Shown piece by piece: positions 9,145 to 19,618 of a stretch of 64,000 bases of DNA. A model generated the notes under the pieces. The model had not been told where the DNA came from, did not search any database, and was given only the letters and a program-made list of their open reading frames with translations. Numbering within the stretch: position 1 is the stretch's first letter; each line of letters opens with the position of its first letter. Source of the stretch: Eubacteriaceae bacterium (lineage in GTDB: Bacteria; Bacillota; Clostridia; Lachnospirales; Lachnospiraceae); contig CAJTDQ010000006.1 of assembly GCA_910574895.1 (NCBI GenBank), forward strand, positions 127,344 to 191,343. Reading direction: 5' to 3'. The translations under genes and the position numbers were made by a program.

Positions 9145-10338
9145 ATGAGAAAAATTTTTCAAGATAAAACAGTCGTTTTGGGAGTGACAGGTAGTATTGC
9201 GGCATATAAAATTGCAAATCTTGCCAGCAGTCTGGTAAAAAAGGGTGCTAATGTTCATGTGATTATGACAAAGAATGCTACTAATTTTATTAATCCGATT
9301 ACATTTGAATCATTAACAGGAAATAAATGTCTGGTAGATACATTTGACAGAAACTTTGAGTTCAGTGTGGAACATGTATCATTGGCAAAGATGGCAGATG
9401 TGTTTATGGTAGCACCAGCCAGTGCCAATGTCATCGGAAAGATTGCAGGGGGTATCGCAGATGATATGCTGACTACTACTATTATGGCATGCAAGTGTCA
9501 TAAGATTATCTCACCAGCGATGAATACCAATATGTTTGAAAATCAAATTGTACAGGACAATATCCAGAAACTAAAAAATTATGGATATGAAATTATTGAG
9601 CCTGCCAGTGGATATCTGGCTTGTGGGGATACTGGGGCAGGAAAAATGCCAGAGCCTGCAGTGCTTGAAAGTTATATTATGAAAGAGATTGCCATGGAAA
9701 AAGATATGGCTGGGGAAAAGGTTTTAATTACAGCAGGTCCGACCATGGAAAAAATAGATCCGGTAAGATTTATCAGCAATCATTCTACCGGTAAAATGGG
9801 ATATGCTTTGGCAAAGGTTGCTATGCTCCGTGGAGCGGATGTGACACTGGTAACAGGAAAGACCAATATTCAGAAACCTGACTTTGTGAATGTTATAGAA
9901 GTACAAAGTGCAAGGGAAATGTTTGAAGCAGTGGACAATGTTTTTGACAATCAGGATATTGTCATTATGAGTGCAGCTGTAGCAGATTACAGACCAAAGA
10001 ATGTGGCGGCGGAGAAGATAAAGAAAAAAGATGGACAGGCTGTGATTGAGTTAGAGCGTACTGATGATATTCTTGCCACGATGTCTGCCAGAAAGAAGGA
10101 ACAGTTTATATGTGGATTTTCAATGGAAACAGAGAATATGTTGGAAAATTCCAAGGCAAAGCTGGAGAAAAAGAATCTAGATATGATTTGCGCTAATAAT
10201 CTGAAAGTAGATGGTGCAGGGTTTGGGACCGACACGAATGTAGTGACATTGATTACAAAGAATGATGTGAAAGAACTTCCTATTATGTCAAAAGCGGAAG
10301 TGGCAGAGAATATATTGAATGAAATTAAAAGAGGTTAA
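9145..10338 (+). CDS. coaBC: Bifunctional phosphopantothenoylcysteine synthetase/decarboxylase
   Basis: Converts 4'-phosphopantothenate to 4'-phosphopantetheine. A reading frame extends to 9100 inside panD, but TAGGAGA at 9131-9137 sets the start at 9145 (MRKIFQDK). The N-terminal flavoprotein CoaC half has GSIAAYK, an active-site histidine in VEHVSLAKMAD, PAMNTNMF and the cysteine motif ACGDTGAGKMPEP. The CoaB half begins near residue 190 (VLITAGPTMEKIDPVRFISN, STGKMGYALA) and ends with ADYRPK and KIKKKDG. The PxMNxxMW motif has Phe instead of Trp. The intervening kinase step is supplied by coaX at 38.3 kb. Confidence 0.96.
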   Translation: MRKIFQDKTVVLGVTGSIAAYKIANLASSLVKKGANVHVIMTKNATNFINPITFESLTGNKCLVDTFDRNFEFSVEHVSLAKMADVFMVAPASANVIGKIAGGIADDMLTTTIMACKCHKIISPAMNTNMFENQIVQDNIQKLKNYGYEIIEPASGYLACGDTGAGKMPEPAVLESYIMKEIAMEKDMAGEKVLITAGPTMEKIDPVRFISNHSTGKMGYALAKVAMLRGADVTLVTGKTNIQKPDFVNVIEVQSAREMFEAVDNVFDNQDIVIMSAAVADYRPKNVAAEKIKKKDGQAVIELERTDDILATMSARKKEQFICGFSMETENMLENSKAKLEKKNLDMICANNLKVDGAGFGTDTNVVTLITKNDVKELPIMSKAEVAENILNEIKRG

Positions 10339-10363
10339 TCGAAAAGATTAACCTCTTTTAATT
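10323..10363 (+). terminator. Strong terminator of the pan-coaBC operon
   Basis: An 18-bp perfect stem (10323-10340 with 10346-10363) around GAAAA overlaps the coaBC stop codon and ends in a T-rich tract. AT-rich arms on both sides mean it can also serve the converging lipoprotein gene. Confidence 0.9.
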
Positions 10364-10388
10364 TTAAATTATTTTTGGAAAGTAATGG

Positions 10389-10751
10389 CTATTTCTTTTT
10401 AAAAGACATTTTTGCACCATCGTTTTCGAAAGAAATTGTGTCATTCTCAAAAGTATATTCGATGGCTTCACCCTCTGCAGAAATTGTTTTCTTATCAGTA
10501 TCAACTTTCAATTTTGTTTCTTGTCCATTTGTGTTTAAGATAGCAGTCCCATCATCCTTAATCTCAAAAGTAATAGAGATACCAAAAGCTGATAAAGTAT
10601 CAAGCTGTTTAGAAAGATCTCCCTTATCCGGATCAACTAAACCTGTCAGTTCATAAGAACCTACCATGGCTTTGAGATCATCGCTGTTACCACATCCTAC
10701 TAGACTGAATGTCAATACCAGTGCCAGTAATAAACTAATTAATTTTTTCAT
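10389..10751 (-). CDS. Small lipoprotein, unknown function
   Basis: 120 residues: a lipoprotein signal (MKKLISLLLALVLTFSLVGC, lipid cysteine 20) followed by about 100 residues of alternating beta pattern (GSYELTG, FEIKDDGTAIL, GEAIEYTFENDTISFEND) as in small lipocalin-like Firmicutes lipoproteins. TAGGAGG is seven bases before the ATG. It converges on the pan operon and is a single gene. No partner is evident. Confidence 0.8.
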   Translation of the reverse strand: MKKLISLLLALVLTFSLVGCGNSDDLKAMVGSYELTGLVDPDKGDLSKQLDTLSAFGISITFEIKDDGTAILNTNGQETKLKVDTDKKTISAEGEAIEYTFENDTISFENDGAKMSFKKK

Positions 10752-10928
10752 AATTTACCTCCTAATGAATAACCATAATATAAATTTTACTAGAATAATA
10801 GGAATTAATCAAGGTTATGGTAAAAAAATGTAGAAAACTGACAAATGTTACAAAATAAAGTTATAGCATTTCAAGGAAACTTAGAATATAGAAAATATAC
10901 AAATTATATACAAGTGTATCATAGAATA

Positions 10929-10989
10929 GTAACTATTCAGCCATCAGTTTGAAATTCCTATGGCTTATATTGCATGACTGAATAGTTAC
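10929..10989. repeat. 12-bp inverted repeat in a gene-free spacer
   Basis: GTAACTATTCAG at 10929-10940 is the exact complement of 10978-10989, giving a 61-base stem-loop. The spacer 10752-11116 otherwise shows no gene. A copy of a dispersed palindromic element is likely. Confidence 0.55.
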
Positions 10990-11116
10990 ATATAATATTA
11001 GAAATTTTTTCCATATGTAGTTATTGACTGTAAATTATGGTATGATGATAAAAAATATTGTTATATCACAATTAAAGTATAAGATATGGCATAGGAAACA
11101 CAAAAGGGGAATAGAA

Positions 11117-11176
11117 ATGGAGAGATTGATTAAGAAGATAATCGTAATGGTATGTTTTATAATAAGTGTTGATTGA
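11117..11176 (+). pseudogene. 5' end of a gene cut off by the mobile element
   Basis: A start codon preceded by AAAAGGGGAATAG opens 19 codons (MERLIKKIIVMVCFIISVD) that look like the beginning of a signal peptide, then stop two bases before the left terminal repeat of the element. No continuation is found at the other side of the element. It is probably the decapitated start of an exported protein. Confidence 0.4.
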
Positions 11177-11177
11177 T

Positions 11178-11194
11178 ACCAGATAAGGATAAAA
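11178..11194 (+). repeat. Left terminal inverted repeat of the element
   Basis: ACCAGATAAGGATAAAA; complement of 20888-20904 except one base. Probably the recombinase recognition half-site. Confidence 0.75.
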
Positions 11195-11243
11195 ATAGAT
11201 ATGTATGGGCAGGAGCGTAGATTTTCTCCTGCCACGCCTATAT

Positions 11244-12968
<1,725 letters not shown>

Positions 12969-13010
12969 TTAAACTTCAACGCTTTAAAGCGATAATTCTT
13001 CCGTTGCCTG

Positions 13011-13313
13011 TTATTCCTCGTCATCATCACCCCAATTCCCATCATCATAAAATCCATATCCCTGTGCGCCACGCCGAAAAATATCCGTAAGCATTACAAG
13101 CAAATCCCGCCCGTCTTTTCGGAAATGGGCGTTGACGGTGTATTCCGTGCCGCCGATTTTCTCGGTAATGCTCATCGGCTCTGGGATGCGGACAAGAGGC
13201 ATGACGTTCTGGACAGGCGGCAGAGGGGGATATATTTTGTCTGGATTTACCATAGGGACGTCCTTGTATTCCTCCATAATCGCCTGAATTTCTTCCTCGG
13301 ACAGTCTGCTCAT
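13011..13313 (-). CDS. TnpW-like transposon protein
   Basis: 100 residues. The central part, ITEKIGGTEYTVNAHFRKDG followed by RDLLVMLTDIF, resembles the small TnpW proteins of Tn4451-type elements; the front is proline-rich and the end is very acidic (GDDDEE). It overlaps the relaxase by four bases, so it is translationally coupled to it. Function in the family is unclear; a regulatory or accessory role in transfer is only inferred. Confidence 0.6.
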   Translation of the reverse strand: MSRLSEEEIQAIMEEYKDVPMVNPDKIYPPLPPVQNVMPLVRIPEPMSITEKIGGTEYTVNAHFRKDGRDLLVMLTDIFRRGAQGYGFYDDGNWGDDDEE

Positions 13314-14674
13314 CGCAATGATTCCTCCCTCCTGCGGTCTGTTTTTACTGGCTGTTTCTGCCGATTCGACCTCTGATTTTCAATCGTATCATGGATTTGG
13401 TCTAAGCAGTTGTCGATATGGGCAGAGCGTTTTTCAATCCCGTCTGCATATTTCAGACGTTTCCTAAGCTCCGTTATCCGCTCCGTCACGCCCTGTTTTT
13501 CGGCTCGGAGTGTTTCTTTTTCGGCTGGTAAAGCACGGCGTACCTTGTTCCGCAAGTGCTGGCGGTAGGCAATCAGTTTATTCATTTCACTCTGGTTTTT
13601 CTCCCTGTCGGCGTGTAAATCGGAAAGAGTGGAGATTCCATGCTTCGACATATACCTTACCTGTGCGGTAATCTCGTCCAGTTTCCGCAATTCTTCTTTC
13701 ATCAGCGGGCTTGTCGGCTTGTAGTCCGTGCCTTTGGGGAATATCCCTAACTGATAACACCAGTAGTAATACAACGCTAAAATCCCTGTGGTTTTTTGAT
13801 GCGGTTTCCATGCGTTTTTATACTGCTCTGGCATATGCGGGGAGTAGGAAATCCTTGCTTTATAGTTTCCATATCGGGAAGCTCCGCCTAAATATGACCG
13901 TATGAAGTCGGGGGTCAGCCGCTCGTCAAGCGTGTCTAACCTTGTGAAGTGTTTGTACTGCGGCAGCTTCATTTTCCAATGGCTGCCCGAAAAATCAACC
14001 TCATATCCTTTGTCGGTAAGGTATTTCATCATGTGCTGTAAATCCCTGCTCCCGTTGATTGCCTCCCTTAAATCCTCACGATAAACGTTATAGCGTGTCG
14101 GCTTGCCGCTCTTTTCGTCCAGATAAAGCGGTCTTGAGGGGGCTTTCTTGGGGTTTTCAATCACCGATAAACCGTACTCTCGGCATAAGCGGTCGGACAC
14201 TTCTCTCAACCTTTTCTGCTCCGATTTTAAATAATTGTATTTGCTTCCATCCAGATAAGAAACGGAGTTGAAACAGAAATGATTATGCAGATGTCCTTTG
14301 TCAAGGTGGGTGGCAACGATTATCTGGTACTTGCCGCCCCACATTTCCCCTGCTAATTTTAATCCGATTTCGTGGCACTGTTCGGGCGTTACCTCGTCTG
14401 GTTTGAAGCTTTGGTATCCGTGCCATGCAATATATCCGCCTGTCTTTTGGTACTGTTTCTTTGTCAAAATCATCTGCTGTAAGGCGGTTTCTTTCAGACA
14501 GTTGACAGCGGAAACATACTCACCCTCATTTGTTTTTAACGGATTCTTCACATAGGAGAATACGTCAAAGAAGTCCTGCATTTCCCGATTCGGCACGGTC
14601 TTTTCTGGATTTTCTATATAGTCAATCACGTCTTTAATGCTCCCTTTGACATGCCATAAGCTTGTTACCGCCAT
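13310..14674 (-). CDS. MOBP-type relaxase (TnpZ-like)
   Basis: Nicks DNA at oriT and pilots the strand during mobilization. 454 residues. The three-histidine metal site is intact (THLDKGHLHNHFCFNSV, near residue 130), and an early tyrosine in VIDYIENPEKT fits the nicking residue. GGYIAWHGYQSF and YNYLKSEQKRLREVSDRL are typical of the family. The C-terminal third is charged coiled-coil. It overlaps mobC by 10 bases upstream and the TnpW-like gene downstream. Confidence 0.93.
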   Translation of the reverse strand: MAVTSLWHVKGSIKDVIDYIENPEKTVPNREMQDFFDVFSYVKNPLKTNEGEYVSAVNCLKETALQQMILTKKQYQKTGGYIAWHGYQSFKPDEVTPEQCHEIGLKLAGEMWGGKYQIIVATHLDKGHLHNHFCFNSVSYLDGSKYNYLKSEQKRLREVSDRLCREYGLSVIENPKKAPSRPLYLDEKSGKPTRYNVYREDLREAINGSRDLQHMMKYLTDKGYEVDFSGSHWKMKLPQYKHFTRLDTLDERLTPDFIRSYLGGASRYGNYKARISYSPHMPEQYKNAWKPHQKTTGILALYYYWCYQLGIFPKGTDYKPTSPLMKEELRKLDEITAQVRYMSKHGISTLSDLHADREKNQSEMNKLIAYRQHLRNKVRRALPAEKETLRAEKQGVTERITELRKRLKYADGIEKRSAHIDNCLDQIHDTIENQRSNRQKQPVKTDRRREESLR

Positions 14675-15030
14675 ATCAGACCGCCCCCTGTCATCAATTC
14701 TTCTGCGTTAAACTGTTGTGGGAGAGTTGTTTTCTGTTGCAATTCTAAGATAAAATCCTCAATCTCCTTACAGATTTCATCAGCGGTTGGATAGTATGGG
14801 ACACACTTTTTGAAAGCGTCATGCACTTCATAGAGCTTGTTTAACAGTTCCCAAAACTCGGTTTTAGGCTGTGGCTGCGGGGCATTTCCCTTGCATAACT
14901 GGCGCATAAATTCTGCTGCGGACAGACCGCAAGGGGCGGCGCACTGCTTTAATTTTTCATGTTCTTCCTCGTTCAGTCGGACGGTAATCGGGACATTCCG
15001 CACGTCCTTTTCTGATTTTTCTCTGCTCAT
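14665..15030 (-). CDS. MobC-like relaxosome protein
   Basis: 121 residues. The start is at 15030 (MSREKSEK), eight bases after a TGGAGGA site, not at the longer in-frame option. NVPITVRLNEEEHEKLKQCA is a ribbon-helix-helix segment, and GLSAAEFMRQLCKG is the usual MobC helix. It binds near oriT to help the relaxase. The C-terminal part is helical and family-typical. First gene of the mob operon. Confidence 0.88.
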   Translation of the reverse strand: MSREKSEKDVRNVPITVRLNEEEHEKLKQCAAPCGLSAAEFMRQLCKGNAPQPQPKTEFWELLNKLYEVHDAFKKCVPYYPTADEICKEIEDFILELQQKTTLPQQFNAEELMTGGGLIWR

Positions 15031-15481
15031 TTTCCTTATCCTCCAGTCTTGAATTTTATTCTTAACAGGGTATTCAGGGATGTTCCCTGAGTAAGTCCAC
15101 GCCCGCAAGAGGCATGGATTGGGATTGTGGCTGACACAATCCGATGCTCGCTATCTCTGTGGACAACGCCGCAGAGCATTTTTCCTGTGCAGCGGCATTC
15201 TTCCATGCCTGTCTTACCCTCCGAAAAGAAAATCCTATGTCCCTGCACCTCCGTTCTGGATTCGGTTTTTCTTGACTTTTGGATAAATGAAAAAGCCGCT
15301 ACACCGCACCACGAATGACAGGAGTATTTTCTCCTGCTTGGATTCGCAATGCTATGTAACGGCTTTGGGATTCAAAACCATGCTGCCATACGTCAGCCGA
15401 AAAGAGCAGCTTACGTTCGGCGGCAGTCAGCCTTATCCATTGGCTGACATTTCATTCTTCCATCTATGTGCTATTTAATTT
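15031..15481. other. Gene-free spacer, probable oriT of the element
   Basis: 450 bases upstream of the mob operon without a convincing gene. It contains a perfect hairpin (GGATTGT at 15122-15128 with ACAATCC at 15136-15142) and further stems (GGAG-TATTTT-CTCC near 15321-15334; AAGCCG with CGGCTT near 15293 and 15359). The place directly upstream of mobC and relaxase is where oriT lies in related elements. The nick site is not recognised. Confidence 0.45.
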
Positions 15482-15943
15482 TCAATCTTCAAGATTGCTT
15501 CTTCGTTTCTTAAATTTCTCCCTTACATACTCGTAGGCTTCTTGGATATATGGTTTCAATTCCTCGAATGTCTGTTCAGAGGGGTTCAATGCACATATCC
15601 ACGCCATCCATGCGTAAACAGGATGGGGGAGTATCTCATTCAATACGCTAAAGTCATAATCCATATCTACAACACCGCCCGCCGGCGGACGTTTTGGGAT
15701 TGTCCCAAACAATTCCACAAAAGTGCTTTTCCGTATTCCCAGATTCACACGGTAGACATTCTCTCTGTTTAAATCAGAACCTTTGTCATTATCACCGTTC
15801 TTTTCCTTAACCGTCAATATATAAACGCCACGCTTCAGCACATGGTCTGGGTTATAGAAAATCCCTTTCTCGCCCCAACTCTCAACTAAGACTGTTCCCT
15901 CAAGATTTTGAAGGCAGTAATTCAATATTTTATCTGGTGTCAT
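15482..15943 (-). CDS. DUF6194-like protein
   Basis: 153 residues, cytosolic. Features: start MTPDKILNYCLQNL, a middle YRVNLGIRKSTFVELFG, and the ending HPVYAWMAWICALNPSEQTFEELKPYIQEAY, which matches my memory of DUF6194 proteins. No catalytic motif is known to me. It stands alone between the oriT spacer and the sigma-like gene and is probably cargo. Confidence 0.6.
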   Translation of the reverse strand: MTPDKILNYCLQNLEGTVLVESWGEKGIFYNPDHVLKRGVYILTVKEKNGDNDKGSDLNRENVYRVNLGIRKSTFVELFGTIPKRPPAGGVVDMDYDFSVLNEILPHPVYAWMAWICALNPSEQTFEELKPYIQEAYEYVREKFKKRRSNLED

Positions 15944-16145
15944 TCTGACATCTCCATTTCTGACTTACTTCTAATTCTCCTATGAGTATTTCAGAATATC
16001 ATAGCGACTATATTTGTGTCAAGATTTTGGGTAAATTTTTTAGTATTCCCTGTGGACAGGAATTTTATTCATTTAATCTTAAATTGGATGGGAGAATTTT
16101 ATCTTCCATCCAATAGCCCGCTGAAAAACCGTCTATATTAGATGA

Positions 16146-16571
16146 TTATAAAATCTTCCGCAGCTTTTTCCGCAAGTGGTCTAATCTTGCATAGATAGCC
16201 CCTGTTGTCAATTCAACAAGCGGGGCAATTTCCTTTGTGGAATAGCCCTGCATTTTCAGCAGGATGATTTGCAGGGTACGCCTGTCCACCGTTAGCAATG
16301 TCCGATACAGGGTTTCGTCCTCAATTTCGTCCAGTAAATCAGCAACAGTCTTTAGCTCGGTATTCTGTTCCCTGTCTGCCATCCCCTCAAGGTATTCTCC
16401 AAAGTTGCTTGTCCAATGATAAAACCGTCTGTTGGAATTGAAGTCTGCCCTGTCGTCTGTGCGGATTTGCTCAATGGTGTTTTCGTCAACTCCATGCTCC
16501 CGCAATATTTTTTCCTCGGCTTCTTTCCAGATAAGCCATTTCCTGTTCTCCCGTCCGTTGTTGTATGCCAT
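16146..16571 (-). CDS. Sigma-70 region-4-like regulator
   Basis: 141 residues. The frame opens far upstream, but TTGGAGGA before 16571 fixes the start at MAYNNGRENRKW. The C-terminal 60 residues form a helix-turn-helix of sigma region 4 type (LLTVDRRTLQIILLKMQGYSTKEIAPLVELTTGAIYARLDHLRKKLRK); there is no region 2, so it is an incomplete sigma-like factor as often found in Firmicutes conjugative elements. It probably controls element genes. Confidence 0.78.
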   Translation of the reverse strand: MAYNNGRENRKWLIWKEAEEKILREHGVDENTIEQIRTDDRADFNSNRRFYHWTSNFGEYLEGMADREQNTELKTVADLLDEIEDETLYRTLLTVDRRTLQIILLKMQGYSTKEIAPLVELTTGAIYARLDHLRKKLRKIL

Positions 16572-16963
16572 TCTTTTTTCCTCCAATCTGAAATTTTTGA
16601 AAATGTAAAAATCAGATTGGAAAGGCGGCGAACGACAACCAACAGCAGAAACAGCCCTGCGGCACATTCCGATAAAAAACGACAAAAGAAAAACCGTAAA
16701 GGCTCTGTGACCTCTACGGTTATAGGAGATACATATTCTGTTAAGTGGAGATTCTACTTCTGGTTTCATGGTGAGAAGTAGCGTTGCATGGGCAGGGATT
16801 TTTTTAACTGGCTTCCTGCCATTCCCCGATATGCTATGTATAAGTCAATTCTGCGTTGCATGAGCAGATAGATTACCGCCCGAAAAAAGGACATAAAAAA
16901 ATCCCTCCAAATTTAAAACAGGTCTGGAGAGTGTCTGTTAAGTCTTTTCGGGCATAGCAATAC

Positions 16964-17000
16964 CGCCCACCAAAACACCGTTTTTTTATTATGGTGGGCG
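16964..17000 (+). terminator. Hairpin in the 16.57-17.08 kb spacer
   Basis: CGCCCACCA pairs with TGGTGGGCG around 19 bases, followed on the plus strand by TTTGTTTT. The rest of 16572-17083 has no gene that I can support; it contains two similar GTTGCATG-GCAG segments (16782 and 16855). Confidence 0.55.
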
Positions 17001-17083
17001 TTTGTTTTACAAACTTATATCCTACTAAAAAAGAGCCAACAAACCGCCAGATAACGTACTCACTTGTTCATCGGCTCTGCGTC

Positions 17084-17254
17084 TTATGCGTCTGGCTCTT
17101 TGATAATAATGACTTGTAATTTTTTTGCTTCAATCAATGTTTCCTGTTTGCATTTCGGACAATATAGGGGAAAGTTTTTCAATTCTGTATCTTGCCGTAT
17201 CTGTAACCTTGTTTTATTTCCGCAGATTGGGCATAGCAACCATTCTGTTTTCAT
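17084..17254 (-). CDS. Cysteine-rich KTR-type zinc-ribbon protein
   Basis: 56 residues, too short for many gene finders. It reads MKTEWLLCPICGNKTRLQIR and has two CxxC knuckles (CPIC at 8-11, CPKC at 32-35), which matches the small 'cysteine-rich KTR' proteins carried by conjugative and mobilizable elements of Firmicutes. AAAGGA lies 10 bases before the ATG. Role unknown, probably nucleic-acid or regulatory. Confidence 0.8.
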   Translation of the reverse strand: MKTEWLLCPICGNKTRLQIRQDTELKNFPLYCPKCKQETLIEAKKLQVIIIKEPDA

Positions 17255-17306
17255 AATGTCAAATCCTTTTCTTTCATAAAGCAGATGCTTATACTCTTAT
17301 TTCTTC

Positions 17307-18017
17307 CTAGATTTTACGCAAATATCGCTTAAACAAAAAGCATATCCACATAGCAGATAAAATAAATGCGGGCAGCATATAAAGCGGCATATTTTCTAAA
17401 ATCGCTTTTCCAATCCAAAAAGAGGGTAGCGGAGATATTACATACTGTATATCTGATTTAATGAAAAACGGGATAACAGCACCCAAAATAGTCAGCGTAG
17501 ATAACTTCGTTACTGCCATACCCTCTAGCTTGTTTGATGAAATCGTCAGTACAAGCAATGCAACAATCATGCCCTGCAAGGTTCCTCCTGCCGCAAGCAA
17601 TAAAATGGTAAGCGGAGAAAGAGGCGTCAGTTTAAAAACAGGCAGCAGAATAATAGTCGCAAGAAATGCAATAGCAGAAGGCACGCCAAACCGTGCAACT
17701 ATGTAACCTGTTTTTCTTAAAGGCGTAATGAATAAATAGACGGCTGTCTTTTCATCCCTTTCCTCTAAAGAAATCATTGCTGAAACAAAGCAGAACATAG
17801 TGGATGACAGCATTGCAAACAGAATGTCAACCAACTTGTAATAGGGAGAAATAATTGCCGCTATATGAAAACTGTCTGTCAAAGCGGCTTCTATGAAAGG
17901 TATGGCAAACCGAAAGAAAAAGCCTGCAAGGATGGGCGCAAAACAAGATACAAACAACATCATGTCCCGCCGCATAGCTGCCGCCATTTGGAAAAAACTC
18001 AATCTAATTGCTTTCAT
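17307..18017 (-). CDS. ABC-2-type exporter permease B
   Basis: 236 residues with six predicted membrane helices (for example MLFVSCFAPILAGFFF, LLAAGGTLQGMIVALLVLTI, MLPAFILSAMWICFLF). It overlaps the preceding permease by four bases. The pair plus ATPase resembles the three-gene drug exporters of the Rv2686c-2688c (fluoroquinolone efflux) type, but substrate is not deducible from sequence. Confidence 0.8.
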   Translation of the reverse strand: MKAIRLSFFQMAAAMRRDMMLFVSCFAPILAGFFFRFAIPFIEAALTDSFHIAAIISPYYKLVDILFAMLSSTMFCFVSAMISLEERDEKTAVYLFITPLRKTGYIVARFGVPSAIAFLATIILLPVFKLTPLSPLTILLLAAGGTLQGMIVALLVLTISSNKLEGMAVTKLSTLTILGAVIPFFIKSDIQYVISPLPSFWIGKAILENMPLYMLPAFILSAMWICFLFKRYLRKI

Positions 18018-18694
18018 AGCTTTACACCTCCCATGCTATCCCACATTTTCAAGACACAAAATCTTGAAAGCACAAATAGAATTACCGTCGTTGCCACCAC
18101 GCCCCAAAAACCTATTACGGACGAAGAATGCCCTGAAACCATATCCATACAAACATTGACAGGATAATACCCGCACCATGCAGGAGTAATTTTAAATAAA
18201 TGCAAAATTGCAGGAACAAAGCAAACGGCTTCGATTGGCACAGTCCACAATATAAACTGATTAAGGCTTGCAATTTTTGTTGCAACGATTATTCCAAATA
18301 ATGTAAATATCACACTGGATATAAACGTACCAAAAAGCACAATGTGCAAATTATCCGCATTTGCGGCTAATGCTAAAATAGCTGCTACGACAAGTGAAAT
18401 GGCTGACAATGAACTGACTTTAGCAATCACATATTCCGTCGCATGGACAGGAGAAACCGCCAATGCACAAGTTGTATGCTGGCTCTTTTCCAAAAGGACA
18501 ATCGCCCCCATGAAGAACAGCCCCATTGATGCGGGGTCAGAAAAGATTAAAATTGCGGCAGCTTTTTCTTTCCAATTTTCGGGAAGCGCAGAAAGCACTG
18601 CTATATAGATTACAGTCAACACTGCATATAAAAAATAAAAACCATATTTCGCTTGAAAGCGCATATCCAATAAAAACAGCTTTTTCAACCTCAT
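18014..18694 (-). CDS. ABC-2-type exporter permease A
   Basis: 226 residues, six predicted helices, ending VILFVLSRFCVLKMWDSMGG. The short ILIFSDPASMGLFFMGAIVLLEKSQ segment and the SPVHATEYVIAKV loop are typical of the fluoroquinolone-export-like permease group as I remember it. It is coupled by four-base overlaps to both the ATPase gene upstream and the second permease downstream, indicating a fixed stoichiometry. Confidence 0.8.
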   Translation of the reverse strand: MRLKKLFLLDMRFQAKYGFYFLYAVLTVIYIAVLSALPENWKEKAAAILIFSDPASMGLFFMGAIVLLEKSQHTTCALAVSPVHATEYVIAKVSSLSAISLVVAAILALAANADNLHIVLFGTFISSVIFTLFGIIVATKIASLNQFILWTVPIEAVCFVPAILHLFKITPAWCGYYPVNVCMDMVSGHSSSVIGFWGVVATTVILFVLSRFCVLKMWDSMGGVKL

Positions 18695-19536
18695 AACAGC
18701 GTCCTCCCCGTAACATCCATAAAAATATCATTTAAGGTTGGCTCACTGCTGTGAATGGATTGCAGACGGTTTTTGGCTATCAGATTTTTCAGCCGCTCAT
18801 CAGAAGATATTTGTTCCAAAGGGCAGCTTGCCCTATGCTCCCCATCCTCAACCCATGTATATGTTACGGTTGCCGCTCCTTTTGACATAATCAGATTGTG
18901 CGGGCTGTCAAGGGCGCATATTTTGCCGTTTACGATAAATGCCACCCTGTCGCAAAGCTCGGCTGCGTCCTGCATATTATGCGTCGTCAAAAGAATGGTT
19001 TTCCCTTTTGCCTTTTCCTCTAAAATCATATTTTTCATCATACGGCTGTTTGCGGGGTCAAGCCCGCTGGTCGGCTCGTCAAGGCAGAGCAGGACAGGGT
19101 CATGCAGCAATGCTTTTATAAAGTTTAAGCGGGATTTCATGCCCTTTGAATAATCGGCTACACGTTTATCTGCATCCTGCTCCAAACCTACCGCTTCCAA
19201 AAGTTCATCTATCGGGCGTGGCTTTTTTTCGTATAATGATGAGAAAAACTGCAAGTTCTCTTTTGCCGTCAGCTTTTCATACATTGTTGAAAATTCAAAA
19301 TCAACCCCTATATTCTCATAAAAATTCTTTGCACGATTTTTACACTCAATGCCATTTACCAGACAGCAGCCTTGATATGTTCTCAACATTCCAATCAAGA
19401 TTTTCTGCAATGTGCTTTTGCCTGCCCCAGATGGTCCTAAAAATCCAAAAATTTCACCCTCTGGAACAGAAAAACTCATACCAGAAATAAATGGATTTTT
19501 CGTGTAACTAAACGAAAGATTTTCTACTGTAATCAT
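18691..19536 (-). CDS. ABC exporter ATP-binding protein
   Basis: 281 residues. The start is MITVENLSFSY at 19536, preceded by TGGAGG; a longer frame to 19566 is rejected. Walker A GPSGAGKST near residue 36, signature SKGMKSRL near 130, Walker B LLCLDEPTSGLDP near 150 and the switch histidine in LLTTHNMQDA are all intact. It energises the two permeases downstream. A TetR-type operator lies 18 bases upstream of the start. Confidence 0.92.
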   Translation of the reverse strand: MITVENLSFSYTKNPFISGMSFSVPEGEIFGFLGPSGAGKSTLQKILIGMLRTYQGCCLVNGIECKNRAKNFYENIGVDFEFSTMYEKLTAKENLQFFSSLYEKKPRPIDELLEAVGLEQDADKRVADYSKGMKSRLNFIKALLHDPVLLCLDEPTSGLDPANSRMMKNMILEEKAKGKTILLTTHNMQDAAELCDRVAFIVNGKICALDSPHNLIMSKGAATVTYTWVEDGEHRASCPLEQISSDERLKNLIAKNRLQSIHSSEPTLNDIFMDVTGRTLL

Positions 19537-19553
19537 GTCTACCTCCATACTGT

Positions 19554-19579
19554 TTGACTTAATCACTCTGAATAGTCAA
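19554..19579. promoter_or_regulatory. Putative TetR operator before the exporter
   Basis: TTGACT and AGTCAA arms flank 14 bases; the half-site TGACTATTCA on one strand matches TGACTTAATCA on the other. It lies just upstream of the ATPase start. A related site is found before tetR. Confidence 0.55.
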
Positions 19580-19595
19580 TTTAAGGGCTGTTTTA

Positions 19596-19616
19596 AGTCT
19601 GGCTGGTTGCCAGACT
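19596..19616 (-). terminator. Hairpin after tetR
   Basis: AGTCTGGC-TGGTT-GCCAGACT, an 8-bp GC-rich stem three bases beyond the tetR stop codon. No T tract follows on the minus strand, so it may only stabilise or attenuate the message between tetR and the exporter. Confidence 0.5.
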
Positions 19617-19618
19617 CT

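Noticed and set aside
10375..10656. 93-codon plus-strand frame opposite the lipoprotein
   Set aside because: Antisense shadow; the minus strand has a clear lipobox protein with a good ribosome site.
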